Positions 6,744 to 10,614 of a stretch of 10,614 bases of DNA are shown here, in pieces (positions within the stretch are counted from its first letter, which is position 1; the number at the start of each line of letters is the position of its first letter). This stretch comes from an uncultured Desulfobacterium sp. (GTDB taxonomy: Bacteria; Desulfobacterota; Desulfobacteria; Desulfobacterales; Desulfobacteraceae): assembly GCA_937124525.1 (NCBI GenBank), contig CAKZLA010000549.1, positions 1-10,614 of the forward strand, written 5' to 3'. The notes beneath the pieces were generated by a model. That model did no database searches. It was given only the letters and a program-made list of their open reading frames with translations, and was not told the DNA's origin. The translations under genes were made by a program, and so were the position numbers.

Positions 6744-8867
6744 ATGTTTGAAAAAATAAAAAAACGTGATGGCAGGATTGCGGAATTTGATTCATCTAAA
6801 ATTAGTGATGCCATAGCCAAGTCAGGTAAAGAAACAGGCGAATTTGATGTAAAAGAAGCCAAAAAACTGACAATGAAGGTCATCACCCTTGCCAGGGATT
6901 TACGTCTGGGGGTTTGTCCCGAGGTGGAAGAGATCCAGGACATTGTGGAGCGGGTTCTCCTTGATTCTCCCTTTTACAAAACAGCCAAAGCTTACATTAT
7001 TTATCGGGAACAACACAACCAGATTAGAAAGATTACCATCCGTGAACACCTGGATCTCATGGAGAGTTATATTAGCCGCATGGATTGGAAGGTAAAGGAG
7101 AACAGCAATATGAGCTATTCTCTCCAGGGACTCAATAATTACATCTCATCGGACATAACGGCAGAATACTGGCTTAATCGCATCTATCCGCCCAGTGTGA
7201 GGGAAGCCCATGAGCGGGGGGATCTGCACATCCATGACTTGAGCCTTTTGTCTGTGTATTGTGTGGGCTGGGATCTCCAGGACCTTCTCATGGAAGGGTT
7301 CAAAGGGGTATCTGGCAAGGTGGAAAGCGCGCCTCCCAAGCATTTTAGAACCGCCCTGGGCCAGATGGTAAATTTTTTCTACACCCTCCAGGGAGAGGCG
7401 GCCGGGGCCCAGGCCATGTCCAATTTTGATACTTTGCTGGCCCCCTTTGTCCGGGAAGACAAGCTTGGCTACAAAGAGGTGAAGCAGGCCCTGCAGGAGT
7501 TTGTGTTCAATATCAATATTCCCACCAGGGTGGGGTTCCAGACCCCCTTTACCAACATTACCATGGACCTTGTGGTGCCCACCATTCTTAGGGATTCTCC
7601 GGTGGTGATTGGGGGTGAATATCAGCAGGAAACCTATGCAGACTACCAGCATGAAATGGATATTATCAATAACGCCTTTGCCGAGGTGATGATGGAGGGC
7701 GATGCCAAGGGCCGGGTGTTCACCTTTCCCATCCCCACCTATAATATCACCAAGGATTTTAACTGGGACAATGAAAATCTTGAAAATGTATGGAAGATGA
7801 CCGGTAAATACGGCATTCCCTATTTTTCTAATTTTGTGAATTCAGACATGTCCCCTGATGATGCCCGTTCCATGTGCTGTCGGCTTCGACTGGATAATCG
7901 GGAATTACAAAAACGGGGGGGAGGCCTTTTTGGTGCCAATCCCCTCACCGGTTCCATTGGGGTTGTCACCATTAATTTACCCCGGCTGGGATATATTTCT
8001 CAAACCGAGCAAGAGTTCATGGATAACCTGGATGAGTTGACTAAAATTGCCGGGGAATCCTTGAGCATCAAGCGAAAGGTGCTGGAACGATTCACCGACG
8101 GCAATCTTTATCCCTATTCAAAATTTTATTTGAGAAAGATCAAAGAGAGTGCCGGATGCTTCTGGCGAAACCATTTTTCCACCATTGGTGTGCTGGGCAT
8201 GAACGAGGCCTGCGTTAATTTCATGGGTAAGGGCATTGCTTCAAAAGAAGGACAGGCTTTTTCCATCCGGGTCATGGACCATCTCCGGAGCAAGATTGAA
8301 AAAATGCAGGTGGAGACTGGTGAAATGTTTAACCTGGAAGCCACCCCTGCAGAGGGAACCACCTACCGGTTTGCCATGAAGGACAAGGAGCGATATCCTG
8401 AAATTCTCTGCGCCAATGAGGCAGAATACAAGGCGGGCAGCAATCCCTTTTACACCAACTCCACCCATCTGCCGGTGAACTACACCGATGACGTGTTTGA
8501 GGTGCTGGACCTCCAGGATGGGCTCCAGGTCAAATACACCGGTGGCACGGTGCTTCATCTGTTTCTGGGGGAAGAGGTGTGTGATATTGAGGTTGTCAAG
8601 CAGATGGTCCGTAAGGTGTCCAACAATTATAAGCTGCCTTATTTTACCTTAACCCCCACCTTCAGTGTCTGTGCCTCCCATGGATACCTTTCCGGGGAGG
8701 AGCCCGTGTGCCATAAGTGCGGCGCGGAAACGGAAGTGTATTCCCGGGTGGTGGGATATCTTCGGCCGGTGAAGCAGTGGAACAACGGCAAGCAGACCGA
8801 GTTCTGCATGCGCAAAACCTTTAAAGTGGCTTCCTGCACGGAAAAAAAATTTAAAGCTGCCTCTTGA
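6744..8867 (+). CDS. nrdD: Anaerobic (class III) ribonucleoside-triphosphate reductase
   Basis: A 707-residue glycyl radical enzyme that reduces ribonucleotides to deoxyribonucleotides in the absence of oxygen. Residues 1-95 form an ATP-cone, the allosteric nucleotide-sensing domain. HDLSLLSVYCVGWDL places Cys173 where the active-site cysteine paired with the thiyl residue lies in T4 NrdD. MCCRLRLDN carries Cys378/379, the candidate thiyl radical position, and STIGVLGMNEAC gives Glu488. The C-terminus has a zinc-binding element (Cys643, His646, Cys656, Cys659) and the radical glycine Gly671 in RVVGYL, followed by WNNGKQTEF. All key elements are intact and the length is normal for the family. 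GGGAG (6733-6737) is 6 bases upstream of the ATG. nrdG follows after 9 bases. NrdR-like boxes upstream suggest repression when dNTP supply is ample. Confidence 0.95.
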   Translation: MFEKIKKRDGRIAEFDSSKISDAIAKSGKETGEFDVKEAKKLTMKVITLARDLRLGVCPEVEEIQDIVERVLLDSPFYKTAKAYIIYREQHNQIRKITIREHLDLMESYISRMDWKVKENSNMSYSLQGLNNYISSDITAEYWLNRIYPPSVREAHERGDLHIHDLSLLSVYCVGWDLQDLLMEGFKGVSGKVESAPPKHFRTALGQMVNFFYTLQGEAAGAQAMSNFDTLLAPFVREDKLGYKEVKQALQEFVFNINIPTRVGFQTPFTNITMDLVVPTILRDSPVVIGGEYQQETYADYQHEMDIINNAFAEVMMEGDAKGRVFTFPIPTYNITKDFNWDNENLENVWKMTGKYGIPYFSNFVNSDMSPDDARSMCCRLRLDNRELQKRGGGLFGANPLTGSIGVVTINLPRLGYISQTEQEFMDNLDELTKIAGESLSIKRKVLERFTDGNLYPYSKFYLRKIKESAGCFWRNHFSTIGVLGMNEACVNFMGKGIASKEGQAFSIRVMDHLRSKIEKMQVETGEMFNLEATPAEGTTYRFAMKDKERYPEILCANEAEYKAGSNPFYTNSTHLPVNYTDDVFEVLDLQDGLQVKYTGGTVLHLFLGEEVCDIEVVKQMVRKVSNNYKLPYFTLTPTFSVCASHGYLSGEEPVCHKCGAETEVYSRVVGYLRPVKQWNNGKQTEFCMRKTFKVASCTEKKFKAAS

Positions 8868-8876
8868 GGTGAATAA

Positions 8877-9245
8877 ATGTCAATGATTTTGGGGGGGCTT
8901 CAAAAAAACAGCCTCATTGATTTTCCGGGGACTGTGGCATGTGTGGCCTTTACATCGGGGTGTAATTTTAATTGTCCCTACTGCCATAACCCTGACCTTG
9001 CAAAGGGGGGTGTTTCAGATGCCGATGCCGCTATTTCACAGACGGAATTCTTTACTTTTCTGGAAAAACGAAAAGGGCTTCTGGATGGTGTGGTTATTAC
9101 CGGTGGAGAACCCACCCTTCAGAAAGATCTTGAAGGATTCTGTGTCACAATCAGGCAGATGGGATACCAGATCAAGCTGGACACCAACGGCAGCCATCCC
9201 CGGGTGGTGGCACGTTTGCTTGAACAGCAACTGGTTGATTTGTAA
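8877..9245 (+). CDS. nrdG: Anaerobic ribonucleotide reductase activating protein, truncated
   Basis: Radical SAM activase that would generate the glycyl radical on NrdD Gly671. Residues GGLQKNSLIDFPG and the cluster motif CNFNCPYC (Cys29, 33 and 36), then VVITGGEPTL, are characteristic of the NrdG family. The frame stops at residue 122 (TAA 9243-9245), just after LLEQQLVDL, where family members continue with a segment like YIAMDIKAP. Roughly 70-110 C-terminal residues appear to be missing, and no continuation is found in other frames downstream. GAGGTG (8866-8871) overlaps the nrdD stop and serves the ATG. A protein lacking the later strands of the barrel is unlikely to work, so this is a broken copy or the product of a mis-joined sequence. 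Confidence 0.85.
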   Translation: MSMILGGLQKNSLIDFPGTVACVAFTSGCNFNCPYCHNPDLAKGGVSDADAAISQTEFFTFLEKRKGLLDGVVITGGEPTLQKDLEGFCVTIRQMGYQIKLDTNGSHPRVVARLLEQQLVDL

Positions 9246-9246
9246 T
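9238..9246. other. Junction between nrdG and unrelated, virus-like sequence
   Basis: NrdG similarity ends around base 9239-9242. From 9245 the sequence encodes proteins unrelated to the upstream chromosome, and the CCCGGG word that recurs through the upstream genes is not seen again. No insertion-sequence end or tRNA is visible at the break. A prophage or other insertion, a deletion, or an assembly chimera would all explain it. Confidence 0.6.
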
Positions 9247-9886
9247 GTTTAGTGAACTGGTCGATCGTGCAGTACACACCGCAGGTCGGCCAGACCACGT
9301 TGAAGACTTTGCCTATTTCGCCAATGAAATTATGCGCGACGTAAGCAAGCGCTCTGATTGGGACGATGATACGATTGAGGAAGAAATCGTAATCCCAATT
9401 GGGGAGAACAGCGTGGTTTGGCAGCCCGAAGTGGGGCGCTCTCGGTTTCGTCGCGAAGAATACCTATGCGACGCTTGCGGGTGCGAACCGTTGCGGGTAC
9501 GCCCTTCGGGACGGATGAAGAAGACAAGTGGGCCTTTCTACTACCGGTCTGGCGGAGATTTTGTATTTGCGCAAGCTTGCAGTCCTGTTAAAATCTTCTA
9601 CTACGCCTATCAGCCGTGGTTGAAGTACTACCCCAAGAACGAGCGCCCCGCCGAGTTTGACGTAGAGGCGAACGACTGGCCTCTGGGTACGGCAGAAGCA
9701 ACGGTCGCACTGGTGTCTAACTGGATGTTGGAGCGACATAATCAAACGGTCTTGGCAGGAACGCTCGCACGTTTCTTTTCGGCAAAACAAGACCCAAGAC
9801 AACAAGTGCACTATTCTTCGTATGAGCAGGGAATTAAACACCTTGTCTCCGGAGAGAGTGCACGAGAGTTGATTGCCCGTCGTTAA
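9245..9886 (+). CDS. Putative phage structural protein, family not recognised
   Basis: A 213-residue protein starting MFSELVDRAVHTAGRPDHVEDFAYFANEIMRD (written in part: SELVDRAVHTAGRPD). The N-terminal pattern, a short helix with 'LVDRxxxxxGRPD' followed by an acidic stretch, and the later aromatic FYYRSGGDFVFA and FYYAYQPWLKYYP resemble small virion proteins I have seen beside tail and head genes. That is only an impression. Cys-Asp-Ala-Cys-Gly-Cys near the middle may bind metal. The ATG overlaps the nrdG TAA, and no Shine-Dalgarno precedes it, as if the native upstream sequence had been lost at the junction. An upstream start on the original molecule cannot be excluded. No signal peptide or membrane segment is visible. 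Confidence 0.5.
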   Translation: MFSELVDRAVHTAGRPDHVEDFAYFANEIMRDVSKRSDWDDDTIEEEIVIPIGENSVVWQPEVGRSRFRREEYLCDACGCEPLRVRPSGRMKKTSGPFYYRSGGDFVFAQACSPVKIFYYAYQPWLKYYPKNERPAEFDVEANDWPLGTAEATVALVSNWMLERHNQTVLAGTLARFFSAKQDPRQQVHYSSYEQGIKHLVSGESARELIARR

Positions 9887-9901
9887 GACGCGGTGATCAT
9901 T

Positions 9902-9938
9902 GTGGGCGGTTTGTGCTGCGGGGTCGCAGATCGCCCAC
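9902..9938 (+). other. Two-part hairpin between the virus-like genes
   Basis: GTGGGCG (9902-9908) pairs with CGCCCAC (9932-9938). Inside it CTGCG (9916-9920) pairs with CGCAG (9925-9929) around a GGGT loop, with an asymmetric internal loop between. No T-run follows, so it is not a standard terminator. It ends 5 bases before the GGAGGG (9944-9949) of the next gene and may affect its translation or processing. Confidence 0.5.
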
Positions 9939-9953
9939 GCCATGGAGGGTAAG

Positions 9954-10614
9954 ATGGAATTACAAACGTATCAGATCGGACCCTACTTGCCGGCCTTTTC
10001 TCCTGAACAGCAGGTTAAAGCTGGCCAAGGACAATTAGCCGTGCAAGACGGTGAGAATTTTATTTGGAATGCCCGCGGGGTACAAAGCGCATTCGGTGAG
10101 TGGGACAGATGCACCGGCGCTCCGGCACCCAGCCGTCACCCAAGCGTACAGTGGCTGAAGAACGAAGCATACCATTTCATGCTGGATGGTGTGTACCAGT
10201 GCGACCCCGCGGGCGGGTGGGAGTTAGTCTTCCCCTACGAGCGCACATGCCAACATGCAGTGTACGATCATACGCTGTATAAGTGGACTTACGCCTACGT
10301 GGGTACGCGGCATTGGTTTTCACAGCCCGAAGTGCCTTATCTCGTTTGGTACGATGAACACCAAGATGAATGGGGAACATATCGCGACGATTGCTGGAAC
10401 GGGTGTATCTATGGCATAACCCATGCGGATAATCGGTTGGTCGTTTTGCTGGAAGACACGGTCGTTTGGTCACAATTCGACTACGGCGACCTGACGAAGT
10501 GCGATTGGTTTACCGGAGCAGGGGCGCAAAGTTTGGCGCTTGTTCGCTACGGGCAGCCCTACACGGTGATGCCCTATCATAACGGCTGGCTCACTTTCAC
10601 GTCCATGGGCGTAA
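9954..10614 (+). CDS. Putative phage virion protein, N-terminal part (runs off the window)
   Basis: An open frame of at least 220 codons with no stop before the window ends. It begins MELQTYQIGPYLPAF. GGAGGG (9944-9949) lies 4 bases before the ATG. The early segment 'AVQDGENFIWNARGVQSAFG' resembles the opening of phage virion proteins that list residues after a bound-value segment. The rest is rich in Trp, Tyr and Gly-Trp pairs at intervals, suggesting a beta-rich, perhaps propeller-like, fold. No catalytic motif or signal peptide is seen. It follows the preceding virus-like gene on the same strand after 67 bases, so the two are probably co-transcribed. The phage assignment is inference from style and company only. 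Confidence 0.55.
   Translation, partial: MELQTYQIGPYLPAFSPEQQVKAGQGQLAVQDGENFIWNARGVQSAFGEWDRCTGAPAPSRHPSVQWLKNEAYHFMLDGVYQCDPAGGWELVFPYERTCQHAVYDHTLYKWTYAYVGTRHWFSQPEVPYLVWYDEHQDEWGTYRDDCWNGCIYGITHADNRLVVLLEDTVVWSQFDYGDLTKCDWFTGAGAQSLALVRYGQPYTVMPYHNGWLTFTSMGV

Noticed and set aside
1..10614. CRISPR array, tRNA or rRNA genes
   Set aside because: No regularly spaced repeats, cloverleaf-like sequence or rRNA-like segment was seen on either strand.

Overview
The window looks like chromosome from a strict anaerobe up to about base 9240, followed by unrelated, probably viral DNA. The first part carries the end of an Rnf-complex subunit, B12-binding radical SAM enzymes under a cobalamin riboswitch, and an oxygen-sensitive class III ribonucleotide reductase. 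Style and gene content suggest a sulfate-reducing or related Desulfobacterota bacterium (inference only; no rRNA or marker gene is present).

Layout. 3-227: C-terminal end of an RnfB-like ferredoxin protein. 228-690: AT-rich DNA with no gene. 692-1070: a TTGACA promoter, a cobalamin riboswitch, a terminator-like hairpin and a possible 27-codon leader peptide. 1078-5497: a tight three-gene operon encoding an O-methyltransferase fused to a cysteine-rich DUF2284 domain, then two B12-binding radical SAM proteins. 5521-5543: a GC-rich hairpin. 5710-6309: a CoA-pyrophosphatase-type Nudix hydrolase. 6310-6743: a non-coding stretch with a promoter overlapped by two NrdR-box-like sites. 6744-8867: nrdD. 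8877-9245: nrdG, cut off after its radical SAM core begins. 9245-10614: two genes of different character, the second running off the window, that read like phage virion proteins.

How the genes work together. The methyltransferase, radical SAM, radical SAM order under a B12 riboswitch matches the bzaC-bzaD-bzaE part of the anaerobic pathway for the lower ligand of vitamin B12. In that pathway 5-hydroxybenzimidazole is O-methylated, then C-methylated, then converted to 5,6-dimethylbenzimidazole. The ring-forming enzyme (BzaA/BzaB or BzaF) and CobT are absent here, so they would have to be encoded elsewhere. The riboswitch would switch the operon off when cobalamin is plentiful. NrdD and its activase NrdG supply deoxynucleotides without oxygen and appear to be under NrdR control.

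Most interesting points: the BzaC-DUF2284 fusion in a split bza pathway, the riboswitch-leader-peptide arrangement, and the abrupt break of nrdG into virus-like sequence, which is either a real insertion or an assembly chimera.
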